A stretch of 64,000 nucleotides of DNA from Collimonas fungivorans (GTDB taxonomy: Bacteria; Pseudomonadota; Gammaproteobacteria; Burkholderiales; Burkholderiaceae_D), in assembly GCF_001584145.1 (NCBI RefSeq), contig NZ_CP013232.1, positions 3,844,001-3,908,000 of the forward strand, given 5' to 3'. Under the pieces are notes generated by a model. The model was not told where the DNA came from, searched no databases, and saw only the letters and a list, made by a program, of their open reading frames with translations. This document shows positions 1 through 9,315 of this stretch, piece by piece. Made by a program: the position numbers and the translations under genes. Position 1 is the first letter of the stretch. Every line of letters starts with the position of its first letter.

Positions 1-69
1 TCGATTCATAAGCGCAACCTGCTCAGAATTCAAGGACGGCTTTGCCCCGGCCGCGCCCGGAGTACGCAT
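1..69 (-). CDS. Possible 5' end of a minus-strand gene, cut by the window edge
   Basis: An ATG at 67-69 on the minus strand opens a frame that stays open for 23 codons to the window edge, starting MRTPGAAGAKPSLNSEQVAL. A weak AGTAGG lies about 11 bases upstream. The piece is too short to recognise a family. It sits downstream of the DMT transporter on the same strand, about 100 bases away. It could equally be chance, since GC-rich DNA often stays open this long. Confidence 0.25.
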   Translation of the reverse strand, partial: MRTPGAAGAKPSLNSEQVALMNR

Positions 70-166
70 AGTCGATTGCCTACTGTATTCGAGCCAGCGC
101 CATGTCAACAGCAGGCTGCGCGCGCCCTGACTTAAGGGCCTCGTTGAAATACCGCGGCGACGGCGG

Positions 167-1054
167 TCACTGCATTTGCACCTTCGGTTTCCACAGCGAC
201 CAGCCGAGGTTCATGCCGGCCGCCGCGATCAGGATAGCGGCGGCGCCGGCCAGCTGGCTCAGCTGCAGCCGGTGGCCGAAGGCCAGGAAATCCACCGCGA
301 TCGCCACGATGGGATAGATGAAAGACAGCGATCCGGTCAGGTAGGTCGGCAATTTCTGGATCGCGCCATACAGCAGGATATACATCAGCCCGGTATGCAC
401 CACGCCGACCGTCACCAGAATGCTCCATGTGCCGATATCGGAAGGCAGCGCCGACAAGCGCGCAAAAGGCGCCAGCATCAGCATGCCGACACAGACCTGG
501 ACCAGGGCGATCAGGTGCGGCGGCGTGCCGGCCAGTTTCTTGGTGATGATGGCGGCCACCGCATAGAAAAAAGCCGCGCCCAGGGCCATCAGTATCCCCG
601 CCAGATAATTGCTGCCGCCATCGGCGGCGCCCGGCTGCGCCAGCACGATCAGCAGCATGCCGCCGAAGGCGATCGCGAGCCAGGTCAGCTTGTTGAGGGT
701 CAGCCGCTCGGAAAAGAACACTGCGCCCAGGCCTACCAGCATGAACGGCTGGGTGTTGTAGACCGCGGTGGAGATCGAGATCGAAGCGTGCGAATAAGAA
801 ATGAACAGCAACAGCCAGTTGATGACGATGGCGACCCCGCCCAGCGCGGCCAGGGCCAGCAGGCGCAAGGTGATGGCGCCGCGCAGTAAACCCATGGCGG
901 CGCAGACCAGCAGCAAGGTCGCCGCGCCGAATACGCAGCGCCAGAACACCACGTCCAGCACCGGCTGCCCGGACACCACGACGAACCAGCCTATGGTTCC
1001 CGAAATAATCATGGCGGCGGTCATTTCAACCGTGCCGCTTACCTTCTTGTTCAT
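167..1054 (-). CDS. DMT-superfamily (EamA) transporter
   Basis: An inner-membrane permease of the drug/metabolite transporter superfamily, about 295 residues. It is almost entirely hydrophobic, with around ten predicted membrane spans arranged as two tandem EamA repeats; the second repeat begins near the segment LAGILMALGAAFFYAVAAI. The substrate cannot be told from sequence; family members export amino acids, metabolites or drugs. The frame extends 13 codons further upstream, but the ATG at 1052-1054 (MNKKVSG) gives the usual EamA N-terminus. It is divergent from an Lrp/AsnC regulator, a common arrangement for amino-acid exporters, so control by that regulator is a reasonable inference. Confidence 0.85.
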   Translation of the reverse strand: MNKKVSGTVEMTAAMIISGTIGWFVVVSGQPVLDVVFWRCVFGAATLLLVCAAMGLLRGAITLRLLALAALGGVAIVINWLLLFISYSHASISISTAVYNTQPFMLVGLGAVFFSERLTLNKLTWLAIAFGGMLLIVLAQPGAADGGSNYLAGILMALGAAFFYAVAAIITKKLAGTPPHLIALVQVCVGMLMLAPFARLSALPSDIGTWSILVTVGVVHTGLMYILLYGAIQKLPTYLTGSLSFIYPIVAIAVDFLAFGHRLQLSQLAGAAAILIAAAGMNLGWSLWKPKVQMQ

Positions 1055-1187
1055 ATAAAGCCCCAAAAAGTCGTCAGAGCCTGATAATCTCACTTTATAA
1101 CTGCGTTTTCCATGCCCAATAAAAGGAAATATACTGTCAATACCTTAATATATTAGGCAATATCGCCGATATCCGGAGAAATCTAAA
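1055..1187. promoter_or_regulatory. Divergent promoter region with AT-rich palindrome
   Basis: This AT-rich gap separates the divergent DMT transporter and Lrp-type regulator. It contains a 10-bp perfect palindrome TAATATATTA at 1146-1155, flanked by CCT and GG to form a near-symmetric 15-bp site. TATACT at 1130-1135 could be a -10 element for the rightward gene. Lrp/AsnC proteins bind AT-rich palindromes and often control the divergent neighbour, so this is a candidate operator. No binding is shown by the sequence itself. Confidence 0.35.
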
Positions 1188-1631
1188 ATGCTGAACAATG
1201 TCGACCAGCGCATCCTCGAAACCCTGCTCAAAGATGCCCGCATTTCGCTGAAAGAACTAGGCCAGCAGGTCGGCCTGTCCTCGCCCAGCGTGTCGGAACG
1301 GTTGCACCGGCTCGAGGAACGCGGCGTCATCCGCGGCTTCACGGTAGATATCGATCCGCAGGCGCTGGGCTACCAGATGCAAGCCATCGTGCGCATCCGC
1401 CCTTTGCCTGGCAAGCTGCAGATCGTGCAGAAGCTGATCGAAGACACGCCCGAATTCTGCGAATGCGACAAGGTGACCGGAGAGGATTGTTATATCGCGC
1501 GCCTGTTCGTGCGTTCCATCGCCGAGCTGGACCAGATCATCGACCGCATCGCCGACAAGGCCGAGACCAATACCGCGATCGTCAAGGCGCAGCCGATCAA
1601 GCGGCGGCCGCCGCCGTTCAGGGCCGAATAG
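1188..1631 (+). CDS. Lrp/AsnC family transcriptional regulator
   Basis: A 147-residue DNA-binding regulator with the standard two-part layout. An N-terminal helix-turn-helix (about residues 4-60, with ISLKELGQQVGLSSPSVSERL as helices) is followed by a C-terminal RAM/ligand-binding ferredoxin-like domain (about 65-140). GGAG lies about ten bases before the ATG. Family members sense amino acids and form dimers to hexadecamers. The divergent DMT exporter is the likely target. The last residues are basic (IKRRPPPFRAE). Confidence 0.9.
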   Translation: MLNNVDQRILETLLKDARISLKELGQQVGLSSPSVSERLHRLEERGVIRGFTVDIDPQALGYQMQAIVRIRPLPGKLQIVQKLIEDTPEFCECDKVTGEDCYIARLFVRSIAELDQIIDRIADKAETNTAIVKAQPIKRRPPPFRAE

Positions 1632-1959
1632 ATAAAACGTCGAGGGAGCAGATAGCAAAACGACCCGGCCGCAGCTGCGAACGAGTCGTTGGATGAATAC
1701 TGGCGCATGAATGCAGGGAAGCATCCGGCGACGGCAGTTTACCGATAAAGGAGAAGACTCCCGGAACCCAGTCCTATCTGGAAAGTGGCCCCGGCGAAAG
1801 ATGAATCTACTCTTGTATCGGCACCTTGCGGAGAACGACGGCAAGACTCCGGAAAAACCATGCGCGCAGGAATTCTGCGAGGCAAATCAGGAGAAAATCA
1901 AGGCAGGATTTTTTACTGAAACGACAAGGAAGACATGTTCATCTTCCTTGCCTGGAATA
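1632..1959. other. Non-coding gap with a small hairpin
   Basis: I see no convincing gene in this stretch; short frames here have no recognisable protein content. A 9-bp perfect inverted repeat (1925-1933 with 1942-1950, eight-base loop) lies 10 bases past the 3' end of the last tRNA in minus-strand direction. It may help terminate or process the tRNA transcript, but the T-run after it on the minus strand is poor. Confidence 0.4.
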
Positions 1960-2035
1960 TGGAGCGGGAGAAGAGTCTCGAACTCTCGACCTCAACCTTG
2001 GCAAGGTTGCGCTCTACCAACTGAGCTACTCCCGC
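1960..2035 (-). tRNA. tRNA-Gly (GCC)
   Basis: A 76-nt cloverleaf: acceptor GCGGGAG pairs with CTCCCGC, the D-loop follows TAGCTCAGTTGGTAGAG, anticodon loop TTGCCAA gives anticodon GCC, and the T-arm contains GTTCGA. The CCA end is encoded. It is identical to the tRNA-Gly at 2240-2315. Ten bases separate it from the tRNA-Cys, so the two are probably co-transcribed. Confidence 0.97.
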
Positions 2036-2045
2036 GTATGGAGTC

Positions 2046-2119
2046 TGGAGGCGGGGGTCGGGATCGAACCGGCGTAAACGGCTTTGCAGGCCGCTGCATA
2101 ACCACTTTGCTACCCCGCC
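2046..2119 (-). tRNA. tRNA-Cys (GCA)
   Basis: A 74-nt cloverleaf: acceptor GGCGGGG pairs with CCCCGCC, anticodon loop CTGCAAA gives anticodon GCA, T-arm GGTTCGATCC, discriminator U and an encoded CCA. It is the middle gene of a Gly-Cys-Gly cluster. It lies beyond an intrinsic terminator that follows the first tRNA-Gly, so it depends on read-through or on a promoter of its own. Confidence 0.97.
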
Positions 2120-2202
2120 AGGGGTGTGCCTACTGCAAAATCAGAGCATATTGGCTGGATGGAGATCAACCAGGCAATACGATCAGCTACTGATTTTACA
2201 TA

Positions 2203-2234
2203 AAAAAAGGAAGCTTTTTCCAGCTTCCTTTTTT
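2203..2234 (-). terminator. Intrinsic terminator after the first tRNA-Gly
   Basis: A perfect 13-bp stem (2203-2215 with 2222-2234) with a six-base loop starts 5 bases past the CCA end of the upstream tRNA-Gly. On the minus strand it ends in a run of T. The A-run on the other side would also let it work in the plus direction. Confidence 0.8.
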
Positions 2235-2239
2235 GAATC

Positions 2240-2315
2240 TGGAGCGGGAGAAGAGTCTCGAACTCTCGACCTCAACCTTGGCAAGGTTGCGCTCTACCAA
2301 CTGAGCTACTCCCGC
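2240..2315 (-). tRNA. tRNA-Gly (GCC), first of the cluster
   Basis: Identical in sequence to the tRNA at 1960-2035: acceptor GCGGGAG, anticodon GCC, encoded CCA. It is the promoter-proximal gene of the cluster, with its 5' end about 37 bases from the -10 box, and it is followed at once by an intrinsic terminator. Confidence 0.97.
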
Positions 2316-2351
2316 ATTTGTTTCTTTTTCTGTATCAACTACAGAGACGAC

Positions 2352-2379
2352 ATTATAGTTGTTCTACAGAGATTGTCAA
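2352..2379 (-). promoter_or_regulatory. Sigma-70 promoter of the tRNA cluster
   Basis: On the minus strand this reads TTGACA, a 16-base spacer, then TATAAT: both hexamers are perfect consensus. It points at the tRNA-Gly at 2240-2315. It is the best housekeeping promoter that I see in the window. Confidence 0.9.
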
Positions 2380-2442
2380 TGATTTCGAAAAATTTTCGTC
2401 ACACATTTTCAAAACACCGTTTCACAACACCAACATTTTACT

Positions 2443-3036
2443 TCACTGCTTGTTGTTTTCTTTTGCTGCGGTAGTTTCCTTGATCAGCGGCCAGGCTTTA
2501 CGCAAATAATAAAACATGGACCACACCGTCAACACCGCTGCAATCACCAGCAGCACCTGTCCCCAGAAACGGGTATCGATGCCAAGCAGGTCGCCATAAT
2601 ACAACAACATCGGGATTGCGACCATCTGTGCCGTGGTTTTAATTTTACCGATCGAACTGACGGCCACCGATTTCGATGCGCCGATTTGCGCCATCCATTC
2701 GCGCAAGGCGCTGATCGCAATCTCGCGGCCGATGATCACAAACGCGATGATGGGATCGACCCGCCCCAGGTGCACCAGCACCAGCAAGGCGCCGGCGACC
2801 ATCAGCTTGTCCGCGACCGGGTCGAGGAAAGCGCCGAAAGCCGAAGTCTGGTTCCAGCGCCGCGCCAGGAAACCATCGAACCAGTCGGTCACGGCGGCCA
2901 CGATGAAAATGATGGTCGACGCCAGGCCCAGCTGCAGCGTCGAAAAACCGAGGTCGGGAAGATAGAAAACGCCGACCACCAACGGGATCAAGGCAACACG
3001 TAACCAGGTCAGTAAAATCGGAATATTGAATGGCAT
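2443..3036 (-). CDS. pgsA: CDP-diacylglycerol--glycerol-3-phosphate 3-phosphatidyltransferase
   Basis: An inner-membrane enzyme that makes phosphatidylglycerol phosphate from CDP-diacylglycerol and glycerol-3-phosphate, the first committed step to phosphatidylglycerol and cardiolipin. The CDP-alcohol phosphotransferase signature DG-x2-AR-x8-G-x3-D-x3-D is intact at residues 54-76, and several hydrophobic spans follow. I chose the ATG giving [13 protein letters not shown], the usual PgsA start; ten more codons upstream are open but unlikely. It lies downstream of uvrC on the same strand, the common uvrC-pgsA pairing in proteobacteria. Confidence 0.95.
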   Translation of the reverse strand: MPFNIPILLTWLRVALIPLVVGVFYLPDLGFSTLQLGLASTIIFIVAAVTDWFDGFLARRWNQTSAFGAFLDPVADKLMVAGALLVLVHLGRVDPIIAFVIIGREIAISALREWMAQIGASKSVAVSSIGKIKTTAQMVAIPMLLYYGDLLGIDTRFWGQVLLVIAAVLTVWSMFYYLRKAWPLIKETTAAKENNKQ

Positions 3037-3157
3037 AAAAATTATTATAGATAAGTAAGGAGCCAACTGTTCGTACTTTAATTATCTAGGAGTATGCCGT
3101 AGTTGGGAAACAAAACCTGCAAAAGCAACAAGCAATGCAACACAGTGCCAACGGGTC

Positions 3158-5038
3158 CTAGTGAAGTTGCTTGTAGATTTCCTCCGCCAGCAGTCGTGAT
3201 ATGCCTTCGACCGAGGCGATATCCTCGATGCTGGCGTCCGCCACGCCACGCAGGCCGCCGAAGCGCGCCAGCAGTTTCTGGCGGCGTTTGGCGCCGATTC
3301 CCTCGATCTCTTCCAGCCGCGAACTCTGGCGCGCCTTGGCCCGCTTGGCGCGCATGCCGGTGATGGCGAAACGGTGCGCCTCGTCGCGGATCTGCGCGAT
3401 CAGCATCAGGGCTGCCGATTCCTTGCCCAGCTCGCGTGCGGCGCGGCCGTCGGCGAAGATCAGCGTTTCCAGCCCGACCTTGCGCCCTTCGCCTTTGGCC
3501 ACGCCGACGATCAAGCCGATATCCAGCCCCAGTTCCGACAACACCTGGCGCGCCATTTCAACCTGCCCCTTGCCGCCGTCGATCAGGACGATGTCGGGCA
3601 TGAGGTTGGACGTAATGCCGTCGCCGTTAGCCACTTTCTCGTAGCGCCGCATCAATACCTGGCGCATCGCCGCGTAGTCGTCGCCAGGCGTGATGTCCTT
3701 GATGTTGTAGCGCCGGTATTCGCCGTTTTGCATGGCGTGATGATGGAACACCACGCAAGACGCCTGGGTCGCCTCGCCCGAGGTATGGCTGATGTCGAAA
3801 CATTCGGCACGCAAGCTGTCGATGTCCTCGATTTCAAGGCCGAGCACTTCCACCAGCGCGCGCGTCCTCGACTGTTGCGAGCCCTGCTCCGAGAGCAATC
3901 TGGCGAGCGAAATCTCGGCGCCCTTGTGCGCCATCTCCAGCCATTGCCGGCGCTGCCCCTGCGGCTGGAACAGCAGGTTGATGCGATGGCCGCATTGCTC
4001 CATCAGCGCCACCATCAGGGCCGGCTCGTCGAATTCGATATTCAGGATCAGGGTGCCGGGAATGAAAGTATCGATGTAATGCTGCGCCATGAAGGCTTTG
4101 AGCACGGCGACTTCGATGGTTTCGCCCGCCGCTTCTTCCGGGCTCGACAGCACGCCGTCGACATGGCTTGGAAAATACGCGCGGTCGCCCAGGTGGCGGC
4201 CGCCGCGCACCATCGCCAGGTTGACGCAGGCGCGTCCGCCCTGGACGATGACGGCGACAATATCGATATCGCTGTCGCCCACGGTTTCCATGCTTTGCTG
4301 ATGCAATACGCGCGACAGCGCGGTGATCTGGTTGCGCACCGCCGCTGCCTGCTCGAACTTCAGCTCGGCGGCATAGGCGTGCATCTTTTTATCCAGCGTC
4401 GACAATACTTCGGTCTGGCGTCCGCGCAGGAACTTGGCGGCGTTGTCGACATCGGTCAGGTAATCCTCATGGCTGACCAGGTTGACGCAGGGCGCACTGC
4501 AACGCTGGATCTGATGCAGCAGGCAGGGCCGGGTACGGTTGGCAAAGACGCTGTCTTCACAGGTACGCAGCAAGAACACTTTCTGCAGTATCTGCATCGA
4601 TTCCTTGACTGCCCAGGCATTCGGAAACGGTCCGAAATACTGGTTCTTTTTATCCACCGCGCCGCGGTAATACGCCATGCGCGGATATTCCTGGCCGCTG
4701 ATTTTCAGGTAGGGATAGGATTTGTCGTCGCGGAACAGGATGTTGTAGCGCGGCTGCAAGGACTTGATCAGGTTGCTTTCCAGGATCAAGGCTTCCGCTT
4801 CGCTGCGCGTCACCGTCGTCTCCAGCCGAGCGATGCGCTCAACCATCATGGCGGTGCGCGGGCTGGCGAGATTCTTCTGGAAATAGCTTGAGACCCTTTT
4901 CTTCAGGTCGCGCGCCTTGCCGACATACAGGATATTGTCGGCTGCATCGAAATAGCGGTACACGCCAGGCAGGTTCGGCAGCTTGGCGACGGTCTCCAGC
5001 ACCACCGCGCGCGGATCGGGAATTTCAGCTTCAGTCAT
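3158..5038 (-). CDS. uvrC: Excinuclease ABC subunit C
   Basis: The nuclease subunit of the UvrABC nucleotide excision repair complex; it makes the 3' and 5' incisions around a lesion. The 626 residues contain, in order, an N-terminal GIY-YIG nuclease domain (LPGVYRYF at 23-30, YVGKA at 38-42), a UVR motif for UvrB contact near 208-240, an RNase H-like endonuclease domain, and C-terminal helix-hairpin-helix motifs ([12 protein letters not shown]). Length is normal. The start codon lies 6 bases from one end of a 162-bp palindromic element, and no Shine-Dalgarno sequence is visible, so its 5' leader is formed by that element. Confidence 0.97.
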   Translation of the reverse strand: MTEAEIPDPRAVVLETVAKLPNLPGVYRYFDAADNILYVGKARDLKKRVSSYFQKNLASPRTAMMVERIARLETTVTRSEAEALILESNLIKSLQPRYNILFRDDKSYPYLKISGQEYPRMAYYRGAVDKKNQYFGPFPNAWAVKESMQILQKVFLLRTCEDSVFANRTRPCLLHQIQRCSAPCVNLVSHEDYLTDVDNAAKFLRGRQTEVLSTLDKKMHAYAAELKFEQAAAVRNQITALSRVLHQQSMETVGDSDIDIVAVIVQGGRACVNLAMVRGGRHLGDRAYFPSHVDGVLSSPEEAAGETIEVAVLKAFMAQHYIDTFIPGTLILNIEFDEPALMVALMEQCGHRINLLFQPQGQRRQWLEMAHKGAEISLARLLSEQGSQQSRTRALVEVLGLEIEDIDSLRAECFDISHTSGEATQASCVVFHHHAMQNGEYRRYNIKDITPGDDYAAMRQVLMRRYEKVANGDGITSNLMPDIVLIDGGKGQVEMARQVLSELGLDIGLIVGVAKGEGRKVGLETLIFADGRAARELGKESAALMLIAQIRDEAHRFAITGMRAKRAKARQSSRLEEIEGIGAKRRQKLLARFGGLRGVADASIEDIASVEGISRLLAEEIYKQLH

Positions 5039-5044
5039 GATGCT

Positions 5045-5206
5045 AGTGTAGTGTTTCGCACATAATGGCGCTTAAGAAATGGTGGATTTTTGTGTCAGGC
5101 TAGGCGCGAACCGGAGCGATAGCTGGCCTATCGCGAGGATTCGTAACGACGCATGGCGCGAAAAGACGCCGTTTATTAAGTGTCATTATGTGCGAAACAC
5201 TACACT
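5045..5206. repeat. 162-bp element with 23-bp perfect terminal inverted repeats
   Basis: The outer 23 bases at each end (5045-5067 and 5184-5206) are perfect reverse complements and begin AGTGTAGTGTTTCGC. Inward the similarity continues imperfectly (GCGCTTAAGAAA against ACACTTAATAAA). The interior has no gene. It lies between nagZ and uvrC, both on the minus strand, filling almost the whole gap. The layout resembles a miniature inverted-repeat element; I see no clear target-site duplication. As RNA it would form a long stem that could act as terminator for nagZ or as uvrC leader structure. Confidence 0.7.
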
Positions 5207-5216
5207 AAATGATACC

Positions 5217-6266
5217 TTACAGCAGCGCCTGCACCAGCGACCTGGCGGCCAGATAACGCGCATCGGTCTGCAATGTTTCCCAGTCCATCGCCGCCGTTTG
5301 CGGCACCAGGGCCGCCAGGCGGGCACAGGATGTCGCCGACGAGTCGACAGCGTCCAGTCCCGCCAGCAGCTGGTCAGCCTTGTCCGGCGAATTGCAGATC
5401 AGGACCACGTCGCAGCCGGCCGCCAACGCCGCCTTGGCGCCGTCCAGCACGCCACCGGCCGAACCGGCCGCCTCCATGCTCAAATCGTCGCTGAAAACCA
5501 CGCCGTTGAAACCGACCTCTTCGCGCAGAATGGTCAGCCATTTTTTTGAAAAGCCGGCTGAGTGCTTGTCGACCTTGGAATAAATCACATGCGCCGGCAT
5601 CACCGCCGCCAGGCTCATGCCGAGCCAGTCGTAAGGCTTGATATCCTCTTCCATGATTTGCGCCAGGCTGCGGTCATCGACCGGCAGCGACGAATGGGAG
5701 TCGCCATGCACATAACCGTGGCCGGGGAAATGCTTGCCACAGTTAGCCATGCCGGCCAGCGCCAGGCCGTGGTTCAGGCTCTTCGCCAGTAAAGTGACTA
5801 CGCGCGGATCGCGGTGGAAAGCGCGTTCGCCGATCACGCTGGAATCGCCATAATCAAGATCCAGCACCGGTGTAAACGACAAGTCGACGCCGCAGGCGCG
5901 CAGCTCGCTGGCCAGCACGAAACCTAGCGCGGTCGCTGTTTCGACAGCGCCCAGCACGTCGCGGTCCCATTGCTGTCCGAGCAGGCGCATCGCCGGCAGG
6001 CGGGTGAAACCGTCGGTCCTGAATCGCTGCACCCGGCCGCCTTCATGATCGACTGCAATCAGTATTCCGGGACGCTCCGCATGGATCGCGGCAGTCAGCG
6101 CGGTCAACTGGGCGCGGTCCTGGTAGTTGCGCGTGAACAGGATCACGCCGCCGGTGAGTGGATGCCGGATGCGGCGGATATCGTCTGCACTCAGGCTGGC
6201 GCCGACCACGTCCAGCATGACGGGGCCGAGCGCCGCCAGTTTTTCCGCGTGACTCTCACTGCTCAT
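5217..6266 (-). CDS. nagZ: Beta-N-acetylhexosaminidase
   Basis: A cytosolic glycoside hydrolase family 3 enzyme that removes N-acetylglucosamine from anhydromuropeptides during peptidoglycan recycling. The family signature KHFPGHG is at residues 168-174, followed by the mobile catalytic-loop DSH at 179-181 and the nucleophile region FSDDLSM at about 258-264. The 349-residue length is typical, and no signal peptide is present, as expected. Its ATG overlaps the acpS stop by 4 bases, so translation is probably coupled in the acpS-nagZ unit. Confidence 0.95.
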   Translation of the reverse strand: MSSESHAEKLAALGPVMLDVVGASLSADDIRRIRHPLTGGVILFTRNYQDRAQLTALTAAIHAERPGILIAVDHEGGRVQRFRTDGFTRLPAMRLLGQQWDRDVLGAVETATALGFVLASELRACGVDLSFTPVLDLDYGDSSVIGERAFHRDPRVVTLLAKSLNHGLALAGMANCGKHFPGHGYVHGDSHSSLPVDDRSLAQIMEEDIKPYDWLGMSLAAVMPAHVIYSKVDKHSAGFSKKWLTILREEVGFNGVVFSDDLSMEAAGSAGGVLDGAKAALAAGCDVVLICNSPDKADQLLAGLDAVDSSATSCARLAALVPQTAAMDWETLQTDARYLAARSLVQALL

Positions 6267-6670
6267 AATTTCTCCACACGATTTTTTTCCACAATGACGA
6301 AGGCGACCGCATACTCCACTTCATCGGTAATCGATACCTGGGCGGTCAGCCCCCTGCTTTGCATGTATTCTTCCAGCGCCGGGTTGACCACGACGACAGG
6401 TTTGCCGCTGGGGGCGTTCAAGGTTTGCATGGCGCGCCAGGTCATCGGCATCTTCATGCCCAGCCCGAGCGCCTTGGAAAACGCTTCCTTGGCGGCAAAA
6501 CGGGTCGCCAGGAAACGGATGCCGCGCGCCTCTACCTTGGCTTTGCGCTGCAGGTATTTTTCCATTTCCTGGGGACCCAGGATTTTTTCGGCGAAACGAT
6601 CGCCATTGCGCTGCAGCGCCGCGGCTATGCGCGGAATCTGAATGATGTCGGTGCCGATGCCATAAATCAT
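6263..6670 (-). CDS. acpS: Holo-[acyl-carrier-protein] synthase
   Basis: Transfers the 4'-phosphopantetheine arm from CoA to the active serine of apo-ACP; its substrate acpP is encoded in this window at 20013-20252. The N-terminal GIGTDI motif carries the metal-binding Asp, and the second motif [12 protein letters not shown] the Glu and Lys. The frame has adjacent GTG and ATG starts; AAAGG six bases before the ATG at 6670 favours that one. It is followed with a 4-base overlap by nagZ and preceded by pdxJ, with 11 bases between. Confidence 0.95.
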   Translation of the reverse strand: MIYGIGTDIIQIPRIAAALQRNGDRFAEKILGPQEMEKYLQRKAKVEARGIRFLATRFAAKEAFSKALGLGMKMPMTWRAMQTLNAPSGKPVVVVNPALEEYMQSRGLTAQVSITDEVEYAVAFVIVEKNRVEKL

Positions 6671-6681
6671 CACAAGCCTTT

Positions 6682-7440
6682 CTATTTCCCCAGGCGTGCT
6701 TTCACCATCAGGGCTTTCATTTCGCTGACGGCGTTTTTCCAGCCGACGAACACGGCATGCGCCACGATGGCGTGGCCGATATTCAGCTCGGCGATATCGG
6801 GAATGGCGGCAATGGCCTGGGTATTGGTGTAATGCAGGCCATGGCCGGCATTGACCTTGAGGCCGCGCTTGACGCCTTCCTGCACCGCGATCTGCACCCG
6901 CTCCAGCTCGCTGCGCTGTGCGGCCTCGTCATGCGCTTCGGCGTAACGTCCGGTATGCAATTCAATTACCGGCGCGCCGATTTCCGCCGCGGCCTGGATC
7001 TGGTCGGCTTCCGGATCGATGAACAGACTGACGCGTATGCCTTCCGCCTGCAGTTGCCGCACTGCTGCCTGCACCTGGCTAAAATACTTGACGACATCGA
7101 GGCCGCCTTCGGTGGTCAGTTCATGCCGGCGCTCCGGCACCAGGCAAGAATCCTCCGGCTTGATCTTGCAGGAAAAATCGATCATTTCCTGTGTCACCGC
7201 CGCTTCCAGGTTCATCCGCGTGCGCAGTTGCGGCCGGATGATTTCGACGTCGGCATCCTTGATGTGGCGCCGGTCCTCGCGCAAATGCAAGGTGATCACG
7301 TCGGCGCCCGCCTCTTCCGCCTGCAATGCCGCTTGCAGCGGATCGGGGTAAGTGGTGCCGCGCGCATTGCGCAAGGTGGCGACGTGGTCAATGTTGACGC
7401 CAAGGTCGATCACGGCGGAGGTAGGATTGAGATAGCTCAT
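6682..7440 (-). CDS. pdxJ: Pyridoxine 5'-phosphate synthase
   Basis: Condenses 3-amino-2-oxopropyl phosphate with deoxyxylulose 5-phosphate to give pyridoxine 5'-phosphate in the DXP-dependent vitamin B6 pathway. It is a TIM-barrel protein of 252 residues. Family landmarks are [14 protein letters not shown] near the N-terminus, [12 protein letters not shown] in strand 2, and GHGLHYTN near the C-terminal phosphate site. The pdxJ-acpS pairing behind recO and era is widespread in proteobacteria. Confidence 0.96.
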   Translation of the reverse strand: MSYLNPTSAVIDLGVNIDHVATLRNARGTTYPDPLQAALQAEEAGADVITLHLREDRRHIKDADVEIIRPQLRTRMNLEAAVTQEMIDFSCKIKPEDSCLVPERRHELTTEGGLDVVKYFSQVQAAVRQLQAEGIRVSLFIDPEADQIQAAAEIGAPVIELHTGRYAEAHDEAAQRSELERVQIAVQEGVKRGLKVNAGHGLHYTNTQAIAAIPDIAELNIGHAIVAHAVFVGWKNAVSEMKALMVKARLGK

Positions 7441-7493
7441 CGTATGCTCAGGTAATGGGATTGGATTTATCGGCGGCAGTCATCTGTACTGTT

Positions 7494-8342
7494 TTACAGC
7501 TGCATCAGGTCGATCAGGATCTGCCGCGTGTTCAATGGCGCGCCGCCCAGGTGATGGGCCAGCAGGAAGCGCATCAGGACCTTGCTCTGGGCCTGGGTGA
7601 CGACATCGCTGTAGTCTTCCCTTTCCATATCGAGCAAGGTCTTGCCGCTGACGCGCGGCCAAGAGTCGGCCGCGCGCGCAATGCGCGGACCGCGTTCGGG
7701 ATCGACCACATAATTTTCGACCGGATCGACCGGTTGGCGGCTGCTGGTGCAGCGGGTGAAATCGCCGGCGACCCCGGTCTGCTTGAGCAGCGCCCGTTCA
7801 AACTGACGCAGGACGATAGGTGCCGGTTCCTGGTGCGCCAGCTGGTTCAGCGTGGTGACGTAGTGATCGAACAGTACAGCGTGCGGATCGTCGCGCGCCA
7901 CCAGCTTGACCAGCAGTTCATTCAGGTAGAAACCACACAGCAAAGCCGACTTTTCCAGCGGCAGCAAGCCGCCTACCCATTCGGCGGCGATCAGGGTGCG
8001 GATTTCGGATTTGCCGCTCCAGCTGAGCGAGAGCGGCTGAAAGGTTTGCAAGACGCCGCGCAATTTCGACAAGGGGCGCTTGGCGCCCTTGGCGACCAGC
8101 GCGATACGGCCGTAATCGCGGCTGAAGACATCGATGATCAGGCTGGTTTCGCGGTGCGGGTAGCTATGCAGCACAAAACCGGGCTGGCCGGTGACGCGGG
8201 TATCGAGCGGCCGGGCCCGGCGTTTTGGCGGACCGGAAGCTACAGCGTCGCCGATGACGGCAATCAGCTGCTCCTCCGCCGCGCTGGACGGCATGGCTGC
8301 ATCTGTTTCTGCGGCGGGATCGTCAGCGATGATGGCGCTCAT
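7494..8342 (-). CDS. recO: DNA repair protein RecO
   Basis: A mediator that, with RecR, loads RecA onto SSB-coated single-stranded DNA in gap repair. The OB-fold region starts around [21 protein letters not shown], followed by [20 protein letters not shown], both typical of RecO; a helical C-terminal domain follows. I chose the ATG at 8342 (282 residues). A longer frame runs another 29 codons and overlaps era, but that extension is low-complexity. Even so, this protein has about 45 extra N-terminal residues (Ala/Pro/Arg-rich) before the conserved domain. Confidence 0.92.
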   Translation of the reverse strand: MSAIIADDPAAETDAAMPSSAAEEQLIAVIGDAVASGPPKRRARPLDTRVTGQPGFVLHSYPHRETSLIIDVFSRDYGRIALVAKGAKRPLSKLRGVLQTFQPLSLSWSGKSEIRTLIAAEWVGGLLPLEKSALLCGFYLNELLVKLVARDDPHAVLFDHYVTTLNQLAHQEPAPIVLRQFERALLKQTGVAGDFTRCTSSRQPVDPVENYVVDPERGPRIARAADSWPRVSGKTLLDMEREDYSDVVTQAQSKVLMRFLLAHHLGGAPLNTRQILIDLMQL

Positions 8343-8394
8343 GCTCAGTGGTGTGTGGATGTGGGCGGCAAGCTGCGAGCTGCAGGCTGCGGGC

Positions 8395-9315
8395 TTATTC
8401 GTAGCCGTAGGCGCGCAATCCGGCTTCATTGTCGGCCCAGCCGGATTTCACCTTGACCCAGATTTCCAGGTAGACCGGGCCGCCGAACAGGCGCTCCATG
8501 TCGAGCCGGGCCTGGGTGGAAATATCCTTGAGGCGGGCGCCCTTCTGCCCGATCACCATCGATTTGTGGGTGTCGCGCTCGACCAGGATCGCTGCAAACA
8601 CGCGGCGCAGGTTACCTTCCAGCTCGAACTTCTCGATCAGGACGGTGCTGGTATAAGGCAGTTCATCGCCGACAAAACGGAATACTTTCTCACGCACGAT
8701 CTCGGCGGCCAGGAATTTCTCGCTGCGGTCGGTGATGTCGTCTTCGCCGAACATCGGCGGATTGGCTGGCAGGTGCTTGCGGATTTCGCCTTGCAGGTTA
8801 TCCAGCTGGAAGCGCAGCTTGGCCGATACCGGCACCACCGCGGCGAAATCGCGCATGGCGGCGATTTTCTGTGCGAACGGCAGCAGCACGGCCTTGTCCT
8901 TGACCCGGTCCGACTTGTTGATGACCAGGATGCAAGGCACGTTGGCCGGCAGCAAAGCCATCACCTGCTGGTCCGCCGGGCCGAACGTGCCGGCTTCGAT
9001 GATGTACAGGATGACGTCGGCTGCCGTCAGCGTCGTGGTTACGGTGCGGTTCAGCGTCTTGTTCAACGCATTCGAATGGCGCGTCTGGAAGCCTGGCGTA
9101 TCGACATACACGAACTGCGTGTCGGCCACGGTCTGGATACCGGTAATCCGGTGGCGCGTAGTCTGCGCCTTACGCGACGTAATGCTGACCTTGGCGCCGA
9201 TCAGCTCGTTCATCAAGGTCGACTTGCCTACGTTGGGGCGACCGACAATAGCTATGTAGCCGCAACGGAAATCGGTTGCAGCATCAGTCGATGCCTGGGG
9301 TGTAGAGTCTGTCAT
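8395..9315 (-). CDS. era: GTPase Era
   Basis: An essential Ras-like GTPase that binds 16S rRNA and helps mature the 30S subunit. The G-domain has P-loop GRPNVGKS at residues 25-32, DTPG for G3 and NKSD for G4. The C-terminal KH domain carries the RNA-binding GxxG-type loop ([12 protein letters not shown]). At 306 residues the length is normal. The start overlaps the rnc stop by 4 bases (ATGA), consistent with the conserved rnc-era operon. Confidence 0.97.
   Translation of the reverse strand: MTDSTPQASTDAATDFRCGYIAIVGRPNVGKSTLMNELIGAKVSITSRKAQTTRHRITGIQTVADTQFVYVDTPGFQTRHSNALNKTLNRTVTTTLTAADVILYIIEAGTFGPADQQVMALLPANVPCILVINKSDRVKDKAVLLPFAQKIAAMRDFAAVVPVSAKLRFQLDNLQGEIRKHLPANPPMFGEDDITDRSEKFLAAEIVREKVFRFVGDELPYTSTVLIEKFELEGNLRRVFAAILVERDTHKSMVIGQKGARLKDISTQARLDMERLFGGPVYLEIWVKVKSGWADNEAGLRAYGYE

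Noticed and set aside
1826..2474. Protein frames containing the repeated peptide GAGEESRTLDLNLGKVALYQ
   Set aside because: This peptide is the antisense translation of a tRNA-Gly and appears twice because the tRNA gene does. It is a well-known false annotation.
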